DNA of 9,091 nucleotides from Terriglobia bacterium (lineage in GTDB: Bacteria > Acidobacteriota > Terriglobia > UBA7540). Position 1 is the stretch's first letter; the number at the start of each line of letters is the position of its first letter. The DNA is taken from positions 1 through 9,091 of the forward strand of contig JASHTZ010000230.1 in the NCBI GenBank assembly GCA_030040295.1, written 5' to 3'. Both the position numbers and the translations under genes were made by a program. The notes beneath the pieces were generated by a model, which was not told the origin of the DNA, did not search any database, and saw nothing but the letters and a program-made list of their open reading frames with translations. Shown here piece after piece: positions 1 through 7,753 of this stretch.

Positions 1-1
1 C

Positions 2-3000
2 TCCGGCGGTGAAGTGATCGTGAGCACCAAGCGCGGCACGAACGCCTGGCACGGGTCTGCCTACGACTTTTATCAGGACGGCGCACTGAACTCCAACGAT
101 TGGCAGAACAACTTAGACGGGGTTCCCAAGGCTCTGGTACACCAAAACCGCTTTGGCGGGTCCATCGGCGGACCTATGACACCGCACATCGCGGGCGGGA
201 AGACCTATTTCTATTTCAACTATGAGGGCTACCGCTTCCCCTCATCCACTCTCTCGACAGAGGGCGTACCTTCGGCGACCATGAGGGAAGGGATTCTGCA
301 ATTTAAGGATGCCACGGGGAATACGATCCAGTACAACCTCAAAACTTCCATGCAGTGCGGGGCCTCGGGCGGGGAGCCTTGCGACCCCCTGCTCCAGGGG
401 CTCAACCCCGTCGTCAGCGAAATCTGGTCAAAGTACACCCCCCTGCCGAACATTTTCAATCAAGGCGACTTGACGAATGGGAACTACTACGATTTCGGGG
501 GCATCCTATCATTCCCTCAAGGCCAGGACTTGATCGTGGGCCGCATCGACCACGACTTCGGGCAGAAGTGGCGGGCGTTTACCAGTTACCGATGGTTTAA
601 CTGGGCCAACCCCAACAACAGCCAAGTGGATTATGGAGGGGTTCTGCCGGGTGACACGCTGGGGCATCCCGCTTCGGCGTCCAGCACGGCGGCGAAACCA
701 CGTTACTTCGTGCTGGGCTTGACCGGCAACCTCCGCCCCTCCGTCACCAACGAGCTCCACTACAGCTACACCCGGAACTACTGGCATTGGAATCGCGCCG
801 GCGCGGTAGAGTATATTGACGGGATCCCGGACGGTCTGGAATTCGGCGAGCAAGACTCCACCTCGGGCACCCTTTTCGCGCCCATCAACATGGATACCCA
901 GGATGCCCGCGAGCGCCTCTGGGGTGAGCATAACAATGATATCCGTGACACCCTGAGCTGGATCAAGGGCAACCACTACTTCCAGTTCGGCGGCGACGTC
1001 ACGCACCAGTGGTGGCATTTCGACCGGTACGATGACGTTACCAGCGGGTTGATCGGACCCTTCGTCGCGCAGATGGCCAGCAATGACGGCGATCCGGTGA
1101 TGAGTACCGACGTCCAGCCAGTGGCTTGCGGGACGTCCACCACACCGGGCCCTTCCACCAACTGCCTGCCCGGAGGTTATCTCACCTCGTGGAACGGCCT
1201 GTACGCCAACGAGCTCGGCATGGTCAGCGTAGTTTCGTCGGTGATCAGCCGCAGCGGCCCAAACCTGACTCCCAATCCGGTGGGGACGCCGGCCAGCTCC
1301 TACGCGATCGTTCCGGATTACAGCCTGTATTTCAGCGATGCCTGGCACATCAAGCCCAATCTGACGCTGACTTACGGGCTCAACTGGGGCGTGGAAATGC
1401 CGCCTTATGAGCTCCACGGCCTCCAGGACATTATGGTGGACGCGAACAACACGGTATTGACCAATGAGGCTTATCTGGCCGCCAAAAAGAACTATGCGGA
1501 GCAGGGGCTGATGTATGATCCGGCGATCGGGTATTCGCCTATAGCGGATGTGTCGATCGGCGGCCAGAACAAGTACCCCTATCCTCCTTTCTACGGAGGC
1601 TTCAGTCCCCGCGTCGGACTGGCTTACAGCCCCAACGTGGACAACGGCATTCTGGCTAAAATCCTCGGGCACAAAGCCACCGTCTTCCGCGGGGGCTACG
1701 CGCGCTTCTACGACCGGGAACTGGGCATCAACATGGTATCGGGCCCCGTGCTGGGCGATGGCTTCCTCCAGCCGCTCACTTGCATTGGGCCCACGACCAC
1801 GGGCGCGTGCGCCGGCGCTGCGGGCGTTACTCCCAGCAACATCTATCGCGTCCAGGCGGGTACCGCTGTCCCCGCACCCGCGATTGCGCCCAGCTTGACC
1901 ACGCCGGTGTTGCCGGGCATCGGTGGTGTCCCCGGCATAAATCTTGGCTCGACCGTGGACACTGATTATCGGCCCGGAAGCAGCGATGAGCTCGATTTCA
2001 GCGTCCAGCGGCAATTGAAGGGCAGCATGATCCTGGAAGTTGGCTACACGGGCCGCTGGGCAAAGCACATCTATGCGGGAGAGGATCTTAATGATGTCCC
2101 GTGGATGATGGTGCAGGGCGGACAAACCCTCGCCAACGCCTGGTCCAACATCTTTACCGCGGTCAAGAACGGCAAGACGCCCACAGCGCAGCCGTGGTTC
2201 GAAACCGCGCTGGGCGGGCCCAGCAGCGCTTTCTGCTCAACCGCTACAAGCTGCACCGCAGCCGTGGTAGCCGCGGAAGGTTCCTATATCGGTATCGATG
2301 ACCTGACGGATACCTGGGCCGGTTTGGACAGCGACTTCACCTTCGGACCGAACACGGAACCTTTTATCAACCAGGACGCGATCACCTACAGCGCCACCAG
2401 CCAGGGCTACGCCAACTACCAGGCCCTGATTGTTTCACTCACCAAGCACGTTGGAAATGGGCTGAGCTTCAACTTCAACTCCACTTATGGTCACGACCTT
2501 GGCCAGTTCTCTTTGAACCAGGAGTACACGGAAGCCAATCCCGAAGATCCCTGGAACCTCCGTACGGATTACGGCCCGAACCCCTGGGACCGCAAGCTCG
2601 TGATGAACTACCTGGGGACCTACGCATTGCCCTTCGGCAAAGGCCAGCGGTTTTCCAGCAACAACCCTGTGATCAGCCGGATTATCGGCGGCTGGTCCGC
2701 CGCCCCCGTTTTTACGTATGCCACTGGCTTGCCGATTGAAGCCTATAGCGGTTCCTGCGAGGAGTGGGGGAACGGCTACGCCCCCTGGTGCGCAGGCATG
2801 GTTCCCGAAGGCAACGTGCTTGCGGCCGGGAACAGCGCCCACCCGCAGGTTTTCGGTGACTCTGCTACCGGCGTTGCGACCAACGGCGCGCCCTCGAACG
2901 GCGGAATCGGCATGAATATGTTCACCAACCCCAACGCGGAATTCAACATGTTCCGGCAGGACGTGGTTGGCATCGACGGCCGCAGCTACGACTACGGTCC

Positions 3001-3241
3001 GATCCGTGGACAGAAGCGTTGGAACGTGGACTTCGGGCTAACCAAGGACACGCGCATCACTGAGCGCGTCGGCCTCCAACTCTACGGCCAGGCGTTCAAC
3101 GTGTTTAACCACATGCAGTGGAGTGATCCTTACCTGAGTCTGTTGGACCCCGCTGCATTCGGTGTGATCAGCGGGCAATACGGCTCCATCGGCAGTAACT
3201 ACACGCGAATCGTTCAACTCGGAGCCCGCGTGTCGTTCTAA
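2..3241 (+). CDS. TonB-dependent receptor, Oar-like, C-terminal part (5' truncated)
   Basis: This is most of an outer-membrane TonB-dependent receptor; the frame is already open at base 2, so the true start lies upstream. The first visible residues (SGGEVIVSTKRGTNAWHGSA) match the end of the plug domain in Oar/CarboxypepD_reg-type receptors, where a 'G..I.V.TK.GTN..HG' strand leads into the barrel. The signal peptide, any N-terminal regulatory-like domain and most of the plug are therefore missing. The rest has the alternating aromatic/polar strands and Gly/Asn/Ser-rich loops of a 22-strand barrel, and it ends in RIVQLGARVSF, with the terminal Phe typical of barrel proteins recognised by the Bam machinery. 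Related acidobacterial receptors are thought to import large substrates such as glycans or peptides; the substrate here cannot be inferred. The GTG at 14 is an internal Val codon, not a start. All ten cysteines fall in five close pairs. A strong terminator follows. Family call is confident; substrate is unknown. Confidence 0.93.
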   Translation, partial: SGGEVIVSTKRGTNAWHGSAYDFYQDGALNSNDWQNNLDGVPKALVHQNRFGGSIGGPMTPHIAGGKTYFYFNYEGYRFPSSTLSTEGVPSATMREGILQFKDATGNTIQYNLKTSMQCGASGGEPCDPLLQGLNPVVSEIWSKYTPLPNIFNQGDLTNGNYYDFGGILSFPQGQDLIVGRIDHDFGQKWRAFTSYRWFNWANPNNSQVDYGGVLPGDTLGHPASASSTAAKPRYFVLGLTGNLRPSVTNELHYSYTRNYWHWNRAGAVEYIDGIPDGLEFGEQDSTSGTLFAPINMDTQDARERLWGEHNNDIRDTLSWIKGNHYFQFGGDVTHQWWHFDRYDDVTSGLIGPFVAQMASNDGDPVMSTDVQPVACGTSTTPGPSTNCLPGGYLTSWNGLYANELGMVSVVSSVISRSGPNLTPNPVGTPASSYAIVPDYSLYFSDAWHIKPNLTLTYGLNWGVEMPPYELHGLQDIMVDANNTVLTNEAYLAAKKNYAEQGLMYDPAIGYSPIADVSIGGQNKYPYPPFYGGFSPRVGLAYSPNVDNGILAKILGHKATVFRGGYARFYDRELGINMVSGPVLGDGFLQPLTCIGPTTTGACAGAAGVTPSNIYRVQAGTAVPAPAIAPSLTTPVLPGIGGVPGINLGSTVDTDYRPGSSDELDFSVQRQLKGSMILEVGYTGRWAKHIYAGEDLNDVPWMMVQGGQTLANAWSNIFTAVKNGKTPTAQPWFETALGGPSSAFCSTATSCTAAVVAAEGSYIGIDDLTDTWAGLDSDFTFGPNTEPFINQDAITYSATSQGYANYQALIVSLTKHVGNGLSFNFNSTYGHDLGQFSLNQEYTEANPEDPWNLRTDYGPNPWDRKLVMNYLGTYALPFGKGQRFSSNNPVISRIIGGWSAAPVFTYATGLPIEAYSGSCEEWGNGYAPWCAGMVPEGNVLAAGNSAHPQVFGDSATGVATNGAPSNGGIGMNMFTNPNAEFNMFRQDVVGIDGRSYDYGPIRGQKRWNVDFGLTKDTRITERVGLQLYGQAFNVFNHMQWSDPYLSLLDPAAFGVISGQYGSIGSNYTRIVQLGARVSF

Positions 3242-3311
3242 CGGTTATCCCGCAGGGGGCGCAAGAGGGGCCCTCGGTCATGCCGGGAAATGCCTGCATC
3301 AGAAAAACTCG

Positions 3312-3346
3312 AGGAGGGCCGGAAGTTGGCCCTCCTTTCTTTTTTG
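3312..3346 (+). terminator. Rho-independent terminator of the receptor gene
   Basis: A perfect 9-bp GC-rich stem (AGGAGGGCC at 3312-3320 pairing with GGCCCTCCT at 3328-3336) encloses a 7-base loop. It is followed immediately by a T-rich run (TTCTTTTTT, 3337-3345). It lies about 70 bases after the receptor stop and before the next gene's promoter, so it should end receptor transcription and insulate the downstream gene. Confidence 0.9.
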
Positions 3347-3385
3347 ACAGAACGACGCGTGACCCCTTTTTCGCGGTCTTGCCCG

Positions 3386-3394
3386 TGGTACAAT
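3386..3394 (+). promoter_or_regulatory. Extended -10 promoter candidate for the TPR-protein gene
   Basis: TGGTACAAT at 3386-3394 fits the extended -10 pattern TGnTAnAAT and would start RNA near position 3400, giving a leader of about 60 bases before the ATG at 3460. No good -35 lies 16-18 bases upstream; that stretch is only T-rich (CTTTTT at 3366-3371). This is tolerated by extended -10 promoters. A perfect TTGACA at 3344-3349 is about 39 bases away, too far to pair with it. The position between a terminator and a gene start supports the call. Confidence 0.45.
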
Positions 3395-3446
3395 CTGACT
3401 TTCGCGGCCAGGGGCTGCGCGATGCGGCCTTCCTGTGGAACAACCC

Positions 3447-3452
3447 AGAGGG
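3447..3452 (+). promoter_or_regulatory. Ribosome binding site fixing the start at 3460
   Basis: AGAGGG ends seven bases before the ATG at 3460, a normal Shine-Dalgarno distance. It favours this ATG over the in-frame ATG at 3280, which lies upstream of both the terminator and the promoter. The protein begun at 3460 opens directly with a classical signal peptide, which agrees. An in-frame GTG at 3454 is possible but too close to the site. Confidence 0.65.
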
Positions 3453-3459
3453 TGTGATC

Positions 3460-5496
3460 ATGACAAGGCGTAGTGCAGTCCTCATGATACTTGCGGCGGT
3501 TGTGTGCCTGTCGTCGACAGGTTGGGCTCAGTTGCCTTTAGCCGGGTCGGGCGGCAACGGAGGCGCGGAGTTGAGTTCGATCGGCGAAGCCAACAGCCTG
3601 AACCCCAACCAAAACAACCTGAAGCACTGGATCGTTGCGGGCCAGGTAAAGACGCTTGACGGCACACCGGTTGCCGGCGCGAAAATCATCATTCAACCTA
3701 CTTATGTGGGTGAAGTTCGTGTGGTCAACACCAATCGCGATGGGGAATTCGGTACAGCATATGATCTAAATGTTGACATGGTGAAGAATTTTAGCGTGAC
3801 CTTGATCACCAACAAGAAAGGCTACATCAAAGGGCGGGCCTATATCGACTTTGGCAGTTCAGATAAGCCCTTCGGTATTCCCATCACCCTGCGCACGCCC
3901 GATCAGGATCCTGACCTGCTTTCGCAGGCGGAGTTTGTTTCCGCCCTGACTCCCCGGCTGACGAAGCTTGGTCCTGCGGACGGACTCTCCGCCAAGAGCG
4001 AGAAGGATTACAGCCGGGGGGTGGATGAGTTTGTTGTGCGAAATCATCCTGACCGCTCCCTGGATGAATTCAATAAGGTAGTGGCGCGCGACCCCGATTG
4101 TGTGGCCAGCCGCACCATGTTGGCCCTGGCGGAGCTTCAGTCGGGAGACTGGGATGGAGCGAATCAGAGCTTTGCGCGCGGTCTGGAGGACACGCGCAAA
4201 CTCAACAACAGAGTTGCGGGGCAGACAATCGACCTGGCCTCTTCACCGGGCCGCGGCCGCCCGGAGCCGGCGCTGGCTCTGGCGGTAATGGAAAGCTGGC
4301 GGCACCAGTTGGAGCGGGCGTCGGAGTTCTTCTCGGAGGCGCTCAGTTACTCTCCCAATGATCCTCTGGCCCTCCAGGAAATCGGCCGCATGGAGCTGCT
4401 GCTGCGCGACTTTCCCACTGCCAATGCGTACCTTTCCAAGGCCATTGCCGCCGGAGCCTCGCCGGAGGCCCGCCTTCTGCACGTTGAAGCCCTCACTCAA
4501 CTGGGCTACATCGATGAGGCCAAAAAGGAAATGTCCGTTTATCTGGACGGCCGCGACATCAAGAGCATGCCCCTGGAGGTGCGGCAGGCGTGGGACCAGA
4601 TGAACAACAAGGAAAAGATCCAGGCAACCTACCTCAAGGAGAAGCCGAAGGAGAAGAAAGGGATTGACTACCTCCACGGGTCATTTCCGGAGCTCACGGG
4701 AATGGTGCCCGCCGCAGACCAGGCGCAGCTCAAAGCCCTCCTCGATGCCGTGGGAAAAAATGTGGAGGCGTATTTCCGCAACTTCCCCAATACCGTCTCG
4801 CTGGAGCAGATTCACCAGGAAAAGGTTTCGCACAAGGGAAAGCGGGAAGGAACGCTCGACCAGAAATTCTACTACCTCTGCCTGGCGCCCACTCTGCGAA
4901 ACGTCGTGGGGTTCACGGAGTACCGCACAATACCTTCGGGTGAGGGAGGCCAACCGCGAGGACTGGAGGACGGCTATATGCTGACCTCGGGATTCGCCTC
5001 GGCCAACCTGATCTTCCATCCCATGTACCAGCCGGATTCAAATTTTCGTCTCCTCGGCCGGCAGAAAATTGCGGAACATGACACCTACGTGATCGCCTTC
5101 GCCCAGCGCCCGGAAAGGGCGAGGTTGAACGGCATGTTCAAGATCGGCGCCGTCACCATGCCCACCTTTTCCCAGGGTTTGGCCTGGGTGGACGCCTCGA
5201 ACTATCAAATCATTCGCCTTCGCACTGACCTGTTGAGGCCCTTGCAAGAGGTGCACCTGGAGAGGGAAACGACGGAGATTGACTTCGCCGAAAACCATTT
5301 CAAGTCTATTGACGGGGGATTCTGGCTGCCGAAGGAAGTGAAGGTGAGTGTCGATTGGGATGGCAGGAACCTCACAAATCTGCACGATTATTCTGACTTC
5401 AAGCTGTTCAACGTTGGCGCTTCGGAAAAACTGGGAAGTCCGAGAGAGGCCAAACAGACTTCCAAGGAAAATGACGCCTCCCACCCGCCCAATTAG
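3460..5496 (+). CDS. Secreted protein with carboxypeptidase-regulatory-like domain, TPR repeats and unassigned C-terminal domain
   Basis: A 678-residue exported protein of unknown function. Residues 1-23 are a signal peptide: an MTRR basic start, a hydrophobic core and a GWA-Q cleavage site. Cys16 has no proper lipobox, so signal peptidase I is expected. Residues ~57-135 form a carboxypeptidase-regulatory-like (transthyretin-type beta sandwich) domain, shown by VAGQVKTLDGTPVAGAKIII, a later NTNRDGEFGT turn and ending near ITLRTPDQDP. Residues ~181-245 and ~271-366 look like TPR helices (for example SLDEFNKVVARDPDC and ASEFFSEALSYSPNDPLAL). Residues ~411-664 are a beta-rich region (FSQGLAWVDASNYQIIRLRT, then GGFWLPKEVKVSVDW) loosely recalling LolA-like outer-membrane sorting proteins; that resemblance is tentative. 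The tail is polar and lysine-rich. It is probably periplasmic or bound to the envelope. It has its own promoter and follows the receptor gene, but a shared function is not shown. The frame is open back to 3280, but 3460 is the supported start. Confidence 0.85.
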   Translation: MTRRSAVLMILAAVVCLSSTGWAQLPLAGSGGNGGAELSSIGEANSLNPNQNNLKHWIVAGQVKTLDGTPVAGAKIIIQPTYVGEVRVVNTNRDGEFGTAYDLNVDMVKNFSVTLITNKKGYIKGRAYIDFGSSDKPFGIPITLRTPDQDPDLLSQAEFVSALTPRLTKLGPADGLSAKSEKDYSRGVDEFVVRNHPDRSLDEFNKVVARDPDCVASRTMLALAELQSGDWDGANQSFARGLEDTRKLNNRVAGQTIDLASSPGRGRPEPALALAVMESWRHQLERASEFFSEALSYSPNDPLALQEIGRMELLLRDFPTANAYLSKAIAAGASPEARLLHVEALTQLGYIDEAKKEMSVYLDGRDIKSMPLEVRQAWDQMNNKEKIQATYLKEKPKEKKGIDYLHGSFPELTGMVPAADQAQLKALLDAVGKNVEAYFRNFPNTVSLEQIHQEKVSHKGKREGTLDQKFYYLCLAPTLRNVVGFTEYRTIPSGEGGQPRGLEDGYMLTSGFASANLIFHPMYQPDSNFRLLGRQKIAEHDTYVIAFAQRPERARLNGMFKIGAVTMPTFSQGLAWVDASNYQIIRLRTDLLRPLQEVHLERETTEIDFAENHFKSIDGGFWLPKEVKVSVDWDGRNLTNLHDYSDFKLFNVGASEKLGSPREAKQTSKENDASHPPN

Positions 5497-6831
5497 TCAT
5501 TGCGAGAGATTCAGAAATTCCTTTGCTGCGGTGTATCCGCTCTGCACGGCGCCTTCGATTGTGGCCGGCAGGCCGGTGGCGGTCCAATCACCCGCAAGGT
5601 AGAAACCACGAACGGGCGTGCGGGCTGTGGGGCGCAGGGCATCGGCCTCCGGGCTCGGTGAGAATGTGGCAAATCGCTCCTTGATAACCAGCGAGTGGAC
5701 GAGATTGGCCTTCCGTACGGCCGGAAGCATTTCTCCCAACTCGCGCAAAGAAATGGCCAGCAGTTCTTCCTTCGAGCGGCTCACATGCTCGCGCGCGCCG
5801 CTCAGCACCAGCGAGACGTGGTGGCCCTTATCACCCAGAATGCGGGTCCGGTTGAAAAGCCATTGGATGGTGGTGCCGCGCAGGCCGGCAAATTCCAGGT
5901 CGGTAACCGGCGCGTCAAACCACAAATTGATTGAAATGATGGGCGCCGCCCGAAGCGCCAGACCGACGGCAAAAAACGGCTCGTCGCGCAGCAAGTCTCC
6001 GGGTAGCAGCGTGGCGAGTTGGTGCCACGGCACGGCGGAGATTACGGCAACTCCCTCCATCGTCTCGTCGCCCAGATCCACGCCCTGACAGGCGCCTTTG
6101 GCAACGATAAGCTGATTGACGCCGCGCCCGGTCTGCACGCGGCCGCCGTGCGATTCAATGAAGGCCGCTGCGGCGGCCGTGTAACACTCGCTCAGTCCCA
6201 CTCGCGCGATGCCCAGGCGTGAATCTTCGGGCGAAGAAAGCAACGCCAGCCGCAGCACACGCTCGAATAGCGTTGCGGAAGCCGCGCGTGGATCTTCATT
6301 CATCGCCGCGATGCAGAGCAGGTCCCAGAAATTGCGCTGCAAGCCTTCTGATTGCCCCCGCCGTGTCAGCCACTCCGTGACGTTCTCCACATTCGCGGGC
6401 CCGTTTGTTGTCCGGCCATTGCGCAGGCTCTTCCCCAGGCGCAAGACCTCCAATTTTTGCTTCAGCGTGAAACTGCCGGAACGCAATACCCCCAGAAACA
6501 GATGCCAGGGAGAGGGCAGAGTGGGGCAATCGAGATGCGTCAGCCGGCCGTCGCGGTCCAGGAACGGAACGCGGAGCTTCGCTTGAAATTTCACCCGCTC
6601 GAGCGTTCCAATGGTTTTGAGAAAATGAAGGGTCGAATGGTAGCATCCCATGAAAAGATGCTGGCCATTGTCGACGATGGAATTTGTGGCAGGATCCTGA
6701 AACGATCTTGCGCGCCCGCCAAGGTAGGGCTTCTGCTCGAGCAAGCATACACGCTTGCCCGCGTCTGCCAGCGCCACTCCCGCTGCCAGCCCCGCAAAAC
6801 CTCCGCCGATGATGATTGCGTCAAATTCCAT
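5497..6831 (-). CDS. hpnE: Hydroxysqualene dehydroxylase HpnE
   Basis: A 444-residue FAD-dependent amine-oxidase/phytoene-desaturase family enzyme. The N-terminus has the Rossmann dinucleotide motif GGGFAGLAAG (residues 9-18, GxGxxG) with the ribose-binding Glu32 at the end of strand two, then the LGGRARSF motif (37-44) typical of this superfamily. The C-terminus has the second FAD contact, GFYLAGDWTATGLPATIEGA (409-428). In characterised systems HpnE reduces hydroxysqualene to squalene, the last step before cyclisation to hopanoids. Similar folds desaturate carotenoids, but the position directly after hpnC and hpnD favours HpnE. Length is normal for the family. The start codon has no clear Shine-Dalgarno, and the 67-base gap before it holds an inverted repeat. 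Its TGA stop abuts the stop of the convergent gene with no gap. Confidence 0.9.
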   Translation of the reverse strand: MEFDAIIIGGGFAGLAAGVALADAGKRVCLLEQKPYLGGRARSFQDPATNSIVDNGQHLFMGCYHSTLHFLKTIGTLERVKFQAKLRVPFLDRDGRLTHLDCPTLPSPWHLFLGVLRSGSFTLKQKLEVLRLGKSLRNGRTTNGPANVENVTEWLTRRGQSEGLQRNFWDLLCIAAMNEDPRAASATLFERVLRLALLSSPEDSRLGIARVGLSECYTAAAAAFIESHGGRVQTGRGVNQLIVAKGACQGVDLGDETMEGVAVISAVPWHQLATLLPGDLLRDEPFFAVGLALRAAPIISINLWFDAPVTDLEFAGLRGTTIQWLFNRTRILGDKGHHVSLVLSGAREHVSRSKEELLAISLRELGEMLPAVRKANLVHSLVIKERFATFSPSPEADALRPTARTPVRGFYLAGDWTATGLPATIEGAVQSGYTAAKEFLNLSQ

Positions 6832-6850
6832 CGATGAAAACAGGGCGGTG

Positions 6851-6890
6851 GAGTCAGGAGAATGACCACGGTCATTCTGACTTCTGACTC
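6851..6890. repeat. Nested inverted repeat in the hpnD-hpnE gap
   Basis: An inner palindrome, AGAATGACC (6859-6867) and GGTCATTCT (6870-6878), is flanked by a second matched pair, GAGTCAG (6851-6857) and CTGACTC (6884-6890). The hpnE-strand RNA could fold into a hairpin with an 8-9 bp inner stem, a 5/1 asymmetric bulge and a 7-bp outer stem. On the plus strand the right arm contains a tandem TTCTGAC duplication (6875-6888), which explains the bulge. No T-run follows on either strand, so it is not a standard terminator. It could be a REP-like element, an mRNA stability or processing hairpin, or a translational control element for hpnE. Confidence 0.7.
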
Positions 6891-6898
6891 CCGTCTCC

Positions 6899-7753
6899 TT
6901 ACTTATGCCACTCCGCTCCGAGGAAAACCGTAAGCGCCTTCCAGAGTTTCAGCGGGCGCGGGACCCGCACGCGTTTTCCGTACACATTGTAGCGGCGCTT
7001 CTGGATGCGCTTCAGGATATTCCAGTAAATCGCCGCCATGATCTCTGCCGCCTTCATCGAGGGCCGGTCTTCGGCGGGAAGCATTTGCCGCGCCAAGCCG
7101 AAATAATGACACGCCCGGTCGCATTCGAACTGCATGAGTTCGATGAAGGGATCGTTGTATGCGCCGGCCAGCAGTTCGCCGGGGCGAATGCCGAAGCGAT
7201 CCAAGTCTTCCTGCGGAAAATAAATGCGTCCGCGCTGCGCATCGCGCTGAACGTCACGCAGAATGTTGACGAGTTGCAAAGCCGTGCCCAGATTCACGGC
7301 GTAATCTCTCGTGCGGGGATTCTGGTAGCCGAAGATTTCAATGCAAATCAGCCCGATGGTGGACGCCACGCGGTAACAATAAAGCGACAGCTCGTCAAAG
7401 GTGGTGTAGCGGGCGCCGGTCAAATCCATTTCCAGGCCCAGAATCAGGTCCTCAAAGGGCTTGCGGGGAATTTTGAATCGCTGAATGGCCTCGGCAAGGG
7501 CACGCAGCTCCGGAGCGTCGAGAAGGCCGGCGTTTCCGGTGTAACAGGCGTCGAGGATCTGGCGGTACCGGTCGAGCGCGGCAGCAGCCTCGGCCGGCGG
7601 CAAACCACCGTCCGCAATGTCGTCGCCCCGCCGCGCGAAGGCGTACACCGCTTCAATCGCCTGCCGCTTTTCGCGTGGAAGAAAAACAAACGCGTAATAG
7701 AAATTGGTGACGCGCGCGTTGGTGAAGTGTGCATTTCGAGAGGAAACGTTCAT
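6899..7753 (-). CDS. hpnD: Presqualene diphosphate synthase HpnD
   Basis: A 284-residue trans-isoprenyl diphosphate synthase of the squalene/phytoene synthase family, expected to condense two farnesyl diphosphates head-to-head into presqualene diphosphate. FLPREKRQAIEAVYAFAR leads into the first Asp-rich motif, RRGDDIADG (Asp44, Asp45, Asp48). The conserved YCYRVASTIG (124-133) follows, and then the second Asp-rich motif, NILRDVQRDAQRGRIYFP (Asp166, Asp170). The start is the ATG at 7753, which overlaps the hpnC TGA as ATGA and gives the family's usual N-terminus and length. The frame is open further upstream to 7840, but that extension lies in hpnC and is low-complexity (Arg/Ala/Pro-rich). 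There is no clear Shine-Dalgarno, so translation is probably coupled to hpnC. It could in principle be a phytoene synthase; the HpnC/HpnE neighbours argue for HpnD. Confidence 0.92.
   Translation of the reverse strand: MNVSSRNAHFTNARVTNFYYAFVFLPREKRQAIEAVYAFARRGDDIADGGLPPAEAAAALDRYRQILDACYTGNAGLLDAPELRALAEAIQRFKIPRKPFEDLILGLEMDLTGARYTTFDELSLYCYRVASTIGLICIEIFGYQNPRTRDYAVNLGTALQLVNILRDVQRDAQRGRIYFPQEDLDRFGIRPGELLAGAYNDPFIELMQFECDRACHYFGLARQMLPAEDRPSMKAAEIMAAIYWNILKRIQKRRYNVYGKRVRVPRPLKLWKALTVFLGAEWHK

Noticed and set aside
509..2125. 538-residue open frame antisense to the TonB-dependent receptor
   Set aside because: Its product is a low-information Arg/Val/Gly/His-rich chain with no recognisable motif, while the plus-strand frame is a clear receptor. 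Long antisense frames are expected in high-GC coding DNA.
2187..2268. 12-base direct repeat CGCAGCCGTGGT at 2187-2198 and 2257-2268
   Set aside because: The copies are 70 bases apart and read in different frames of the receptor, with no wider similarity. It fits chance in GC-rich sequence.
3280..3459. N-terminal extension of the TPR protein from the ATG at 3280
   Set aside because: It would span an intrinsic terminator and the likely promoter, and would bury a classical signal peptide 60 residues inside the protein.
5560..5580. GC-rich inverted motif (GGCCGGCAGGCCGG region) near the 3' end of hpnE as a possible terminator
   Set aside because: The stem is short, lies inside the coding region encoding the conserved FAD-contact motif, and is followed by no T-run on either strand.
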